NCBI GenBank assembly: GCA_964035015.1
Contig: OZ035998.1
Span: 18,729,327-18,793,326 of the forward strand
Length of the DNA stretch: 64,000 nt
Reading direction: 5' to 3'
From: Corallium rubrum
Lineage: Eukaryota; Cnidaria; Anthozoa; Scleralcyonacea; Coralliidae
Below, piece after piece: positions 34,401 to 43,859 of this stretch (within the stretch, counting starts at the first letter, position 1; every line of letters begins with the position of its first letter). The notes under the pieces are model-generated. The model was not told the origin of the DNA, made no database searches, and saw only the letters and a list, made by a program, of their open reading frames with translations. The translations under genes and the position numbers were made by a program.

Positions 34401-35700
34401 AAAGAGGTATAAAATATCCATACAAAAAGTACTTGTTTAAAACAAAAGAAACCATTTGTAATAAAGTAGTATTTTCTTGCAGTGTATACAGTTCTCCAAT
34501 GGCTATTTTAGTATAATATAATTTATGTATATAAAACTACTGTAAGTAATAACTAGTAAGTTTGAAACAAGTGATATATAAAAGGAAAGGAATTAGAAAT
34601 TAAAACTGTCTCTAGATGCATTATGCATACAGTAACAACAAAAAAGAATACGTTTTTTTCCTTAAATCAAGTCCATGTGTTTGTGAACCAAGTCTTTTTT
34701 GGAGGGTTGAAACATCGCCAAAGACGTCTTGGAGAGATTCCAATAACATTGGCCTTGTTACATGTATATTATTAAGTGGACAGCTACTTTCAACTGCTCT
34801 CAGTGCTTCATTTACAGGCATTTCGACACCGACTTTATAGCAGAATAATTCTGGTAGTATTTGAGTTAGGTAATCTGAAAGAGACAGGACAGCTATTCGT
34901 AAGAAGGCCTTCTACTTCTCACGAGAATACAAAAGTACAAGACGAACAACACAACGGGCATATACACAAGGCATTGTAAATTTACTTGCAACTTGTACAC
35001 CGGTACCTTACCTTGAACATCTTCTCGTTTAGATTTCTTGTAGTCTTGTTTACTGCTTGGACTGGGCGTAAAGTTCATATCACTATGTGAACTTTTTCTT
35101 GGTGTTCCTCAGTGTTTTCATCAAGCAAATAAAAGATATAAAGCATAAATTGAATAATGGCGATGCTAAACAGATTTTTTATTAATAATAATAATTCAAT
35201 GCAAAATACTGAAATTAAATCTTGCGTCGAACCAGCTCGAACCTAGTATGTTTTAAGTTTGGAAAAAGCATATCGCTTTGTCATATTTAAACTCTGCTTA
35301 ACAATCGAAATAATTTCTTCTGTTATAACAAATTAGATTGATACCTTGCAATGTTTCTGATACTGCCGCACATGTCGACATCATTGTGGATTCGTCTTGC
35401 GTTTTAAAAATGTTTATGGAGAAATATTAACACGTATTTTACGTAATATCTGACAAAATATTTACTGAAATCTGCTATGAGTTATACTAATAAAATTATG
35501 TATTAAATACTACGTTTTGCGCCAAAGATCATATGTATTCTGACGGATAACTATTAAACGTGAATCATACTTCGTTCTAATTTATAACAATTAGAAATAC
35601 ACAACGTTTTTGATACATTGTAAAGTAACACACGTGCTGCCCACGCAAATACACTAATTTACAAGCTGTACTTACCTAAACTGCCTGTACTCATCGCCAT
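28461..35700 (-). CDS. Transposase-like protein of element Y with internal ankyrin repeats (seven exons)
   Basis: Exons on the minus strand: 35676-35700, 35345-35395, 35012-35107, 34631-34874, 33521-34111, 31478-31761, 28461-30703. All six junctions use GT/AG and keep frame (phases 1,1,1,2,2,1), giving about 1,177 residues. A coiled-coil-like segment (QLIEQLMKQNQLLTKELAK) is in exon 5, a FDNINIHRGRPR motif with an acidic pair at about 366 in exon 6, and in exon 7 two to three ankyrin repeats (about 658-753: GRSPLHHAV, GVTPVMIAI, NLEVVKILIKYGA) followed by LTIGDAKST and VPGDFHT (about 831). The D-N-I and G-D-x-H motifs resemble DUF6589-type proteins encoded by eukaryotic DNA transposons; this is from memory of motif patterns. 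Role inferred: catalysis of Y excision/integration in the nucleus, ankyrins perhaps for partner binding. The 4th exon's donor could instead be at 34652 in the same phase. Convergent with the helicase. Introns carry a 5S-type SINE, a hairpin and MITEs. Confidence 0.7.
31886..32170 (+). mobile_element. SINE with 5S-rRNA-type promoter (copy 2)
   Basis: Diverged copy of 13207-13500: shared GGGGAAGCACGGGTG-like head, GTTAAGCCCGGTTAG, GGTTGGTACTTCAATGGG and GACCGTCTGGGAAAGACC, then TTCATGTGAGTAGAGTT-type body. It lies inside the large intron of the Y transposase gene, in the opposite orientation to it. Confidence 0.7.
32263..32384. repeat. GC-rich foldback hairpin in the transposase intron
   Basis: TAGACTTGGATCAAGTCTGT and CTCGAGGGGACGAGG pair with the complement at 32340-32384; the tip is GCGCGCCGCTTGGCGGCGCG. 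The unit TTGGATCAAG is itself palindromic. Confidence 0.8.
32558..33366. mobile_element. Possible MITE with 18-bp inverted ends
   Basis: TAAACCAACTAGTCAGGC at 32558-32575 and its exact complement at 33349-33366. Contains G/C homopolymer at 32740-32753 and, next to its right end, the hAT-like MITE 33017-33347. No target duplication seen. Confidence 0.45.
33017..33347. mobile_element. hAT-like MITE (CAGGGATGTAGCCAGG ends)
   Basis: Exact 16-bp inverted ends CAGGGATGTAGCCAGG / CCTGGCTACATCCCTG. Flanking 8-mers AGCCCCAC and GGCCTGAC agree at five positions. Subterminal GGGGGAGCC / GGCTCCCCC also pairs. About 331 bp, no transposase. Confidence 0.8.
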
Positions 35701-35834
35701 TGTTGCTATAAATATCATTAATATTTATACACATATGTGTCCACTCCTACATACTTTCGGTTTCATCACTTTTATGTTTAATGTTTTTGCCTCATTAGAA
35801 CCCAGGAACACTCGAAGGGCCTAAACGATTCTGG

Positions 35835-36573
35835 GCGGGACCTTTTTGCGAATGTTGCTAGGCCTTCTCGTTTCCAGCCTCTCCCCAGTCTTCCCAAGAA
35901 CCCAAACCGACTACGCGGCCAAGCACATTGCGGAAACGAAAGGCCTAGAAACTAGGCTACGCGTAAAATACACTCGAAAACATGCTCTCACGTTTGTCAA
36001 ACGTGTGGGCGGGACTTGTCAAAGTTTGTCTATTCACGGTTCAAATCAGTTGGTTTACAAGTTTAAAATAACGAACAAGTTACGCCAAACGTGAACGTTT
36101 CAAACGTAAACAAACGCGAAAAAACGATCACGCCTAACGGTTGATTGCAAGTGGTAGATGAGCTGGGTCACCGCCATTTTTCAGGCAGTGTTCAAGTATC
36201 ACCCTTCGCAAGTCAACGTCGAGTGCTTTTCCTAAATGATATGATCTACCTTTTTCGTTCACATTCATGCATTACATGCACATTACAGTACTTTCCCGCA
36301 CCTCGTACTACATCCACTGTGTGTTTGTATAGCAGCACAACTCGAGCTTTCTTTGCATCAACGTGTACGTACGTTTGCCAAACATGTCAATTTCATGCTT
36401 CGAACGCGCACACCTCACGCTTCAAAGTGATTGGTTATCATGTATATAATTAGCATGCTAGACCCGCCAAACGTTGACGTTTGAAACGTAAACAAACGCG
36501 TTTTCAAACAGGCGCCTAACGGTAGCTCGCAAATGGTAGTAACCAGGCCAGACCGGGCCATGTAATCGCCCCC
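35835..36573. repeat. Right terminal inverted repeat of Y
   Basis: Complement of the left TIR, uninterrupted. It ends CCGGGCCATGTAATCGCCCCC at 36573 and begins close to AAGGCCTAGCAACATTCG's complement near 35865. The first exon of the transposase starts about 130 bp further in, so the transposase promoter is expected in or next to this TIR. Confidence 0.8.
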
Positions 36574-37574
36574 TCATTAATGTGCTTTGTTACCTAAACC
36601 CACTGGTAATTTCGACGATGCCACTCACGTTCCTATTATATCAACTTCTGTCAGTAAGCAAGAAAAAACCCCAATAAAACACGGTACGTTATCCAATTTA
36701 GGCGAACGCTGTTTGTATACTTAACACTTTGAAGCCTGACGATGAGTCTTTAACTAGACGATTTTTTTCAGCGCGGCAGTGGCGTAGTTGGGAATTTTGA
36801 GTGGTGGCAAACGTTCTATATTTCCAACAAGTGGGCGTAGTCACATGGGGGTGGTCACATAGGCGTGACCAAAATTTTGTGTGCTCATACGTTTTTATTT
36901 TAATCATTTAATTGTTTACTTGTCTTTTAAGTGACTTTTATTGGACTATTTGATATAAAATAAAGAAATGGCCGATCCATTATGTCCTGCCTATATCTAC
37001 TGAAGTCATGTTTGCCACATATTTACAACTTAACTAAGTATTTACAACAGTCTGAAACGGGTCTCAATTTATTTAAGTGTTCTGTGTCCGTCCAAATTTA
37101 AACTGTTAACTGTTAAGGCTTATACCCTTATTACTAGAAATACATAAATGCAACAACCCCTCGCCTGCTTTTACATGCTTTTTTAAATACACCCCACCCA
37201 CCTCACCTTCCAATTAAAATAAGCACTCCTGATATACAGCAAAAACAAATGATAATCTTCAGGATAATTACAGAATTTATGATTAGGATGACTAAAAGAA
37301 AGTTGAACATATCAAAGGAAAACTTACAGATTTCATATTAAACTCTGGTGGTAAAAATATATTGTTTTTAGCCATTTAGGTGGTTTCGAAAGGAATTACT
37401 TTTATGTTTTGCAAAGGCAAGTTTAAAAGTTAAAAGCTCAAAAACTACGTTTATAATAGGAGATAAAAACAACAGACAACCATTCAGTCTGTATAATACA
37501 GGACAAAAGAAAATGGACAAAGCCTATGAGTATTTATGATAACTGATAAGTGCTTGCAATTAAGTCAATGAAAA
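36574..37574. other. No gene; part of element X
   Basis: Contains a lone hAT-type end, CAGTGGCGTAGTTGGG (36777), without a visible partner. No reading frame is recognised. Confidence 0.4.
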
Positions 37575-37872
37575 CATAGTCAATCGAGATATGGTCTGGA
37601 AACTCAGCTAAAGTCTTTGGTCTATCTTTTTGTTCGCCTTTATGCATTTTTGTGCACGGTGCATGGTCACTGAACACATTGTATTTTAGTATAATGAGCG
37701 AATTGTCCAATAGCAACGTTTCAGTTCAATCACTCAACCGTGCTATTTAAATATTAATAAACCTAAAACAAAGGTTGTGCACGGTGCAAGGTACGGTTCA
37801 ACATAAAATCACAGCTCATTATAGGAGCTTTGAAGTTTGCCGAGTTTCCAGACCATATCTCGATTGACTATG
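37575..37872. mobile_element. MITE, CATAGTCAATCGAG family, copy with target duplication
   Basis: Ends CATAGTCAATCGAGATATGG / exact complement, continuing with TCTGGAAACTC / GAGTTTCCAGA. ATGAAAA stands directly outside both ends (7-bp duplication). About 298 bp, no transposase; contains GTGCACGGTGCA near both sides. Confidence 0.85.
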
Positions 37873-38639
37873 ATGAAAAACATCACGTCCACAGTAGCAA
37901 AGGGAAAGCACGAAAACGTGAAGCTGTATACTGCTTAATGGCCGGCAAAAACTTGAAAACAACATATTAAAGGGACAAGGTATAAAACTTTATATGATAG
38001 TTGCTAGATTAAGTTTTATATACAGTAACTGACGAGTGTCTAAAAGGGTTCTATTTAAACGTCTTGCCGTTCTTGGCGTTTACAGAATATATTAATGAAT
38101 AAATGCTGATTACAATCAGCAAAATGAATAAATACAAATGTTCTACCGTCAACTTTAAAATGATATTGAGACCACTGAGTGACCTGTGACCACAAACACT
38201 ACAATTCAGATCGAGTTTTTGTTTACCATACGGCGTTTGGTTTCTTCAGGTTTACTGGTTTCTCTTTAAAATATATTAAACCGGCTGTTTGTATCCTGCT
38301 TTTATCCGTTGTTCTGCTTCTTTCCGTTTAAAACGAAACCATTTGAAACCATTTTGTTTCGCAAAATATGGAAATTATATAAAGTTTCCTTCAAAGCTAG
38401 TCACCAGTGCCCAATTATTTTTACCGCGTGACACCCTACGACGTATATATATATACAAACTATTTCCAGATTTTGTCTCCCTTGCTTTTTCTACACGCGG
38501 TATAAAGTGGACTCCACGCATGTCGAGATTAGCACCCCCACCGGGCTCCGGGCCTTGGGCCCTACGCCCGGCTCGGGGATTAATGCCTCAGGACTGACTT
38601 TATTTATTGCTATATAACATAACAAGTGGGCAATGACAC

Positions 38640-40010
38640 CTAAATATACCATTAATACCAGTATATACATAAAATTACTGAAAGATCCTTTTAGTTTTCG
38701 CTTTCAAACAGGTTGTTGCAGTTCTCTAATTGTAACAGAAGCAACAAGTTCTCGATTTATAGAGATGCATGCGAGATTGGAGAGTCGTTGTTTAGTCATA
38801 GTGCTCCGCAAGTATGTCTTGACTCGTTTCAAGCAGCTGAATGCTCTCTCGTCATGTGCCCGATGAGACTGGTAAGGTAAGGTAAGGTCAGGGCAAGTTT
38901 CAGTAATGTAACAATGTTTTCGAACTGAACTGTCAGATTGTGTTCCTAGAAGAAAATCAAAAGATCTTCATGATCTCTTGGAACAGCGTCACCATGAGTT
39001 CGAACTTCCAGGCATTAAGTAGGGCATGCACATTCTTGTACTCCAGAAACACCATTTCATTGGAGGGACGGTCCTCAGAATAAAATTGGCACAAAGTTTT
39101 CAGTTGGTCTAAACTTGATTTGGCTGGACTGATAACAGAAACATCTTCATAATTGTCAAGGAACGTAACTGGCGAAATACATCGAAGGGATTTAAGCACA
39201 CCAACTGTGGTGTCGTTAAAACGCGTCTTCAGTTCTGTGACAATGGTGTCTAAAACCACATTGTAGACGTCAATTTGAACTTTTGTTGAGCATCATGACA
39301 TCATCAACGGCTCCTTCGTTGTCTTCATCGAAAAATGCTATTCTTTTCTGCGGGGTCTTCTGGCCATGGTTGCAAAATCTGCCGTAAGATCAAGAGCTTA
39401 AATTCGCAACGGTCCCATGCTTTTGCTATTGTGATCGCTGCTGGCACGCATAACTAGAAATTGCTGAATACACGATTCAATCAATTGACACGATACGCCG
39501 ATATTTAAGAAGGGGCCTTGAAACCAAAAATACAGAAGGACAACGAATCAAAATTTTTGCGTCCGCGCGCACATGCAGTGGAGTTAATTGTGATGTCCCG
39601 AAAATGGACAGGATCTGATCCCAAATGATGCGATCCAAACATTTATCCTGTTGTTCTCGCTGTTTTCAGAATTTTCAGAACAGGCTATTGCAGGTAATTG
39701 CTCTTCAACGTTTTCACGAGTTTGCCCTTCCATGGACTGTTCAGTAGCAGGAATGTCTAATTCACGTAATTGCTCTTTACTTGCGGATGAATTGATTGTG
39801 GTACATTCAGATGCACTCGATTGAGATTCTGCTGTTCGTGTCCCCGTGGATATGGTAATCAGTGTATCTTCACATTCGCTTGATGAAGACGGCCCCGAAA
39901 CGATTGATACGGGAACCTCTGCTGCACCTGCGGCTTATCAGGCTTCGTTTTTCGTGCGACCGTAAATGGATTTTCGGGAGCGCCGGCCAGCTTGCACGGA
40001 ATGTATATGG
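38640..40010 (-). pseudogene. hAT transposase relic (ZMYM/DUF4371-like)
   Basis: Read on the minus strand from 40010: an N-terminal remnant (KRSLISRRCSRGSRINRFGA-like low-complexity with several stops), a frame 38957-39259 with VTELKTRFNDTTVGVLKSL and the SLDQLKTLCQFYSEDRP segment, and a C-terminal stretch at about 38735-38880 reading DERAFSCLKRVKTYLRSTM then QRLSNLACISI. The last is the hallmark of the hAT dimerisation domain (ERSFS.LK.IKTYLRSTM..ERLSNLALL). Stops and frameshifts separate the blocks, so it is dead. It lies in X outside Y. Confidence 0.65.
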
Positions 40011-40381
40011 CGATGGGCAGCTATCATTTCACTGTGGTACTTATTATTGTGCCTTTTTCTGTAGTCGCTGTCACTGAGGTCATTTGGCACAGAGAACATT
40101 CTACGATCACCAAATTCATTTTTGTGCGATCGCATGCAGGCAGGCAGTATAGGGGGTTAAATATTCAAAGCCAAATTAAATAACATGTTTAAGCAATGAA
40201 ACGGTTTGGAAAAACTTGAATCCAAAACAATTCACTAGCGACCCAACAACGACCAAATGGAAACCAGGATAAAGGAATATTAGCCACGAAGTTTAACTTT
40301 CTAGTCAGTGTTCATTGTTAAAAATGCGCATGTAGGCGTTTTATATTGGAACAGGACGTCTGCTTGTAGTTCACTGCATTA

Positions 40382-40894
40382 ACTCGGGCTAGCGGAAAAC
40401 TATTCAGATAGTCTTCATATATGTGCTATACTTATTTTAAGAACAAAACAAAGACACTTTCCTTAGTTGGCTGCATAAATCTCGAAATCTAGCCCAGCAG
40501 AAGAAATTCCAATTACGGTATTTCGATCGACGCCATGCGAGTGACGCACTGACGCACCACCAGGGATAGTCCGTGTAATAAAACCATTTTCTTCTTGTTG
40601 AAAAAATACGAGAATGGAATTTCCGCAGATTCAGGTGGGCGTCAGCGGTGTAACCCGCGGGCTCACGCAAAGAATACACAGGCTAACAATGTGCAAGAAC
40701 ACTTTGATCAAAAGGCAAAGCTGTTCTCCAACTCCAAAAGCCAAAGGAGCAAAGAACTTACAACATGCCTCACGGCATCACTCAGTCACACGGGTAACAA
40801 CTCATCGGAAGTATGAATATATTAAAGGAAGTGAAAAGTGCCACCCAAGGGAAAAAAACCCTGATCCGATCTACCACAGCTAGCCCGAGTAATG
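40382..40894. mobile_element. Possible MITE (CTCGGGCTAGC ends)
   Basis: ATTAACTCGGGCTAGC at the left and GCTAGCCCGAGTAAT at the right are inverted; a third related end, ATTACTCGGGCTACTG, is at 21551. No transposase. Confidence 0.45.
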
Positions 40895-41257
40895 AGCTAT
40901 ACTTGTGCTAATTTTCCAAAATAGCCATCGTGCTTTGCGCGCGTACATTTTGCGCAGTTCACCGTCCGTGCACAAAAAAAAACCCAACGAAATGTGTTGA
41001 CAACTGTCTAAATCCAAAAAGCGTAATTGTCAGGAAAATTATAATTAAATAAATAACACATGAGCAGCCAATCTTTATCTGAGATACAGACGCGAGCCAA
41101 TCTCGTTCCCAGAGCTAACTAAACTTAACACCCGGTTAACCGGGCCAGCCCGGTCCATGTAATCGCCCCCTAAGTTTTAATTGTTCGGATGCGGCGCTTA
41201 TTTGAGGGAGGCGCTTATTTGAGGACGGCGCTCTTTAAAAATTATTTTATTTGTAAA

Positions 41258-41560
41258 CATAGTCAATCGAGATATGGTCTGGAAACTCAGCTAAAGTCTT
41301 TGGTCTATCTTTTTGTTCGCCTTTATGCATTTTTGTGCACGGTGCACGGTCACTGAACACATTGTATTTTAGTATAACGAAGGAATTGTCCAATAGCAAC
41401 GTTTCGGTTCAGTTCAGTCACTCAACCGTGCTATTTAAATGTTAATAAACCTAAAACAAAGGATGTGCACGGTGTAAGGTACGGTTCAACATAAAATCAC
41501 AGCTCATTATAGGCGCTTTGAAGTTTGCCGAGTTTTCAGACCGTATCTCGATTGACTATG
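41258..41560. mobile_element. MITE, CATAGTCAATCGAG family, second intact copy
   Basis: Ends as in the copy at 37575. TTGTAAA occurs exactly outside both ends (41251-41257, 41561-41567), a perfect 7-bp duplication. Inserted in the right part of element A. Confidence 0.85.
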
Positions 41561-41851
41561 TTGTAAACGATAACAAGAAAACATGTTTGAAGAGAGAGTT
41601 AAATGGGAGAGCATTGAAATATACTCACTTTGAACTTAAAAACACTGTAACACAGGAGAATAAATTTGCGAGGCAGATTTAGGATTGAGATGTACTGTAG
41701 TTGTTTTTTAGTTTGGCTTCTCGAACAATTCTGTCTGACGTGCTTCGATCAAGCGCCGCATTGTTGTGAATAAGTGCGGCGCTCTTTAATATATTTTTGC
41801 TCTCATATTCGGCGCTTAATCGGGGGAGGCGCTTAAACGAGTAAATACGGT

Positions 41852-42225
41852 AATTCATTATTATTATCGTTTCTGCATTAAGTTATTATGTCATACAAGT
41901 GAACAGTTAGTTCTAATTAAACGTTAAGCTAGCCAAGTGAGTTGTACATTTAGTAACGTACGAAATATCTACGAAATATCTCTTGCGTAACGAAATATCT
42001 ACTGTAGCTTTAATTAAAGTTTTCTCAATTCTTGTTGTACAAAGCGATACAGTCGAGTTACAATGAGAAATATTCACAACAAATCTAAATTAAGAATAAT
42101 ATTACTTAAATTATACTACTCAGGTTACGTAGATATATATAATCATAACAAAATATATGTTATAGAAACAATCGTTTGTTCTTTTCTACTAAACTAGACC
42201 TTAGTAGAAAATGTAATTGCATGAG
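41852..42225. other. No gene; 3' flank of the acyltransferase gene
   Basis: AT-rich. A repeated ACGAAATATCT (41965-42000) is the only structure noticed. The 3' UTR of the minus-strand gene at 42226 must start here. Confidence 0.4.
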
Positions 42226-43662
42226 TTATCCTTGGAAGGATTGCTTCAATATCTGCCAAGCCATTTCAGAGTACCTTTGAGCAGTTGTTGTTGATACTTT
42301 GCTAGCATCGTAACAGGTGATCCAGTTTAACTTGCCGTTGAAAGTGATAATGTAGTTTGTACATGTTGCAACTCTTTTATGAGGTGTAGAAGCAAACCAT
42401 GCATTACCAATACAATAAACGTCGCCATCTTTTTTTTCATGCACGTACGCACCAACGTTTGAAACACAATTCCCGGATGAACGCCGTTGATGTAATTCGA
42501 GGTCTCCTTGCTGAAGAATAGAGTTGTACAAAGCATTGCCAGCTGCTTCCAAAACACAAACGGAAGTCAAGTGTTTTCCTCGTTCCAGAGCCGCTGTTGT
42601 TGTTTCTTTGAACTGCCTTGCAATTTGCCAGAAATTGCTGCTTTCTCTTGTCAATGGAATGTCGTGAGTTACGGACGCGACGTAATTGCCAATGTACTCT
42701 GAGGGGAGTTGAGGACAATGATATGGGCGCGCACTTATTGCGATTGACATGTCATTTGTGGCGTTGTTAGGATAGGGTTTGTCATCCAGGAGACGGCAAA
42801 ATGCAATATGACATGCAGCCGCGATTGCGCTAGACACACTAGAGCCTTCACTTTTGCACCGCTTTACCAATTTTGATGTCTCGTCGACTGAAATGATACG
42901 ACTAAACATTTTAGTAACGGATTTAATATCTCGCGCTTTCTCTCGGTCGATTGTTGGAAATCCTGCGAGAACAGGGTTAGTGGATTTCGTAAAAGACTGC
43001 GCATAAAATGCAATACGAAGAAGTGCCGAATACATTTGGGGAAACAGGAGCAGTTGCTGCCATCTTGACCAGCCAACTCTATGAGCAAGAAGCGTGGCGT
43101 TACTTGGTAATAAAGGAAAACTTAAAATGTCTTTCAGACTTGGCGCTGTACCGTTTGCAATTGCGTTCATATTTGCAACAACTTCTTGTAACAACATAGA
43201 TATACTCCGTCCATCGGTCACGGCATGCGCGGCAATAAATCCAATAACATTTCTATATAACCTTTTGGAATCGTCATACTCTTCTCGGAGGAGAAACGCT
43301 TTCCAAACGGGCGCTTCGACATTGAACTCTATCGACTCTAACAACTCCTGAGCGACTTCTACGCAATCATCCCCACATCGGTCAATAAACTTTAAGTCGA
43401 TTTTAACAGGCCCTTCGACGAACTCGAAATGTTTCTGGTTGCCATCAGATGAATCAACGATGGTTGTTCTAAGCATCGGCTGCCGTCGAGCTACCATAAC
43501 TAAGGATTGGTGAAGGGCTTCTTTCTGCAGTGGAATCTCTGACAGCAGGGTAGCCCATAAAGTCACATTAGAAATACGGCCGTACTTCTCCAGTTTATGA
43601 GCCATAGACTCGGCTCCGTCAAGAGATCGACGCATGTAAACTTCCATCAACGTCGCGACCAA
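42226..43662 (-). CDS. HxxxDG acyltransferase (alcohol acetyltransferase / condensation-domain superfamily)
   Basis: An uninterrupted single-exon frame of 478 residues. The catalytic HxxxDG motif is visible as AAHAVTDGRS (His146, Asp150, Gly151), followed by a helix SISMLLQEV, as in the BAHD/condensation/PapA/alcohol-acetyltransferase superfamily, whose members transfer an acyl group from a thioester (CoA or carrier protein) to an alcohol or amine. Length fits a two-lobed enzyme of 430-490 residues; a C-lobe NxGAY segment (NCVSNVGAYV, about 400) replaces the DFGWG seen in plant BAHD enzymes. No signal peptide or membrane segment, so cytosolic. Start at 43662 is the first ATG of a frame preceded by stops; a second ATG is five codons on. 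A TATA-like ATATATACG lies about 80-90 bp upstream on the minus strand. Substrate cannot be inferred. It is the only intact host-like gene in the window. Confidence 0.8.
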   Translation of the reverse strand: MVATLMEVYMRRSLDGAESMAHKLEKYGRISNVTLWATLLSEIPLQKEALHQSLVMVARRQPMLRTTIVDSSDGNQKHFEFVEGPVKIDLKFIDRCGDDCVEVAQELLESIEFNVEAPVWKAFLLREEYDDSKRLYRNVIGFIAAHAVTDGRSISMLLQEVVANMNAIANGTAPSLKDILSFPLLPSNATLLAHRVGWSRWQQLLLFPQMYSALLRIAFYAQSFTKSTNPVLAGFPTIDREKARDIKSVTKMFSRIISVDETSKLVKRCKSEGSSVSSAIAAACHIAFCRLLDDKPYPNNATNDMSIAISARPYHCPQLPSEYIGNYVASVTHDIPLTRESSNFWQIARQFKETTTAALERGKHLTSVCVLEAAGNALYNSILQQGDLELHQRRSSGNCVSNVGAYVHEKKDGDVYCIGNAWFASTPHKRVATCTNYIITFNGKLNWITCYDASKVSTTTAQRYSEMAWQILKQSFQG

Positions 43663-43739
43663 TTAAGTTACCGTATACTTAGATGTTTGCTTCACCAAAG
43701 TGAAAGTAAGTGAAGAGATGGTCGCTGCATCTACATCCC

Positions 43740-43754
43740 TCGTATATATGCTTC
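43740..43754 (-). promoter_or_regulatory. TATA-like box upstream of the acyltransferase
   Basis: Minus-strand GCATATATACGAGG, about 80-90 bp before the ATG at 43662, a plausible core promoter position. Weak evidence, because the region is AT-rich. Confidence 0.3.
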
Positions 43755-43859
43755 ATACGAAATCAATGTTGGGTTAGCTGTAGGCAATGTAAAAAAAGCT
43801 TCGTGTTAGTTCTACTTATTTGTTGTCTAGACAAAACATTGCGAGCTGTATAGACCATT

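Larger units (their letters stand above)
22612..36573. mobile_element. Element Y: about 14-kb DNA transposon with RecQ-like helicase and ankyrin-containing transposase
   Basis: Long terminal inverted repeats: left about 22612-23225 plus 23900-24000 (split by a foldback insertion), right about 35835-36573. They differ at only a handful of sites over hundreds of bases, for example near 22975/36210 and 22930/36255. The right end finishes in CCATGTAATCGCCCCC; the left terminus is degraded (GCGTTTTATATATAAAGCGG). Two convergent genes fill the interior: the helicase (24091-26871, +) and the transposase-like gene (35700 to 28461, -), each beginning roughly 100 bp inside a TIR. The layout (terminal repeats, helicase, large recombinase, 3-bp duplication for its relative X) suggests an Academ/DUF6589-type superfamily or a relative; that classification is inference. 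High TIR identity and open frames argue for recent activity. Confidence 0.75.
21278..41170. mobile_element. Nested element X (GGGGGCGATTACATGG ends, TAA duplication)
   Basis: Left end GGGGGCGATTACATGG continuing ACCGGGCTGGCCCGGTTAAC; right end is its complement. TAA lies directly outside each end (21275-21277 and 41171-41173), and A sequence continues on both sides. Blocks of (A/T)GCCCGGTTAACCGGGAT-like subterminal repeats occur at 21290-21400, 22480-22600 and 41130-41150. Y, with the same terminal motif, lies inside X. The 21.4-22.6 kb part has no recognised gene. Confidence 0.7.
21240..41851. mobile_element. Outermost nested element A (ACCGTATTTACTCG ends)
   Basis: Left end ACCGTATTTACTCGTTTAAG and the exact complement at the right end, with further GGCGCTCTTTAA-type subterminal repeats on both sides (21260-21277; 41177-41240; 41745-41851). 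Removal of X (21278-41170) and of the MITE at 41258-41560 leaves a non-autonomous element of a few hundred bases. No clear target duplication was seen. Confidence 0.65.

Noticed and set aside
22734-36453. Matching 102-codon frames in the two TIRs of Y
   Set aside because: They are identical because the TIRs are identical; composition is not protein-like and nothing resembles a known family.
43094-43351. Plus-strand frames opposite the acyltransferase
   Set aside because: Antisense shadows of the 478-codon gene.
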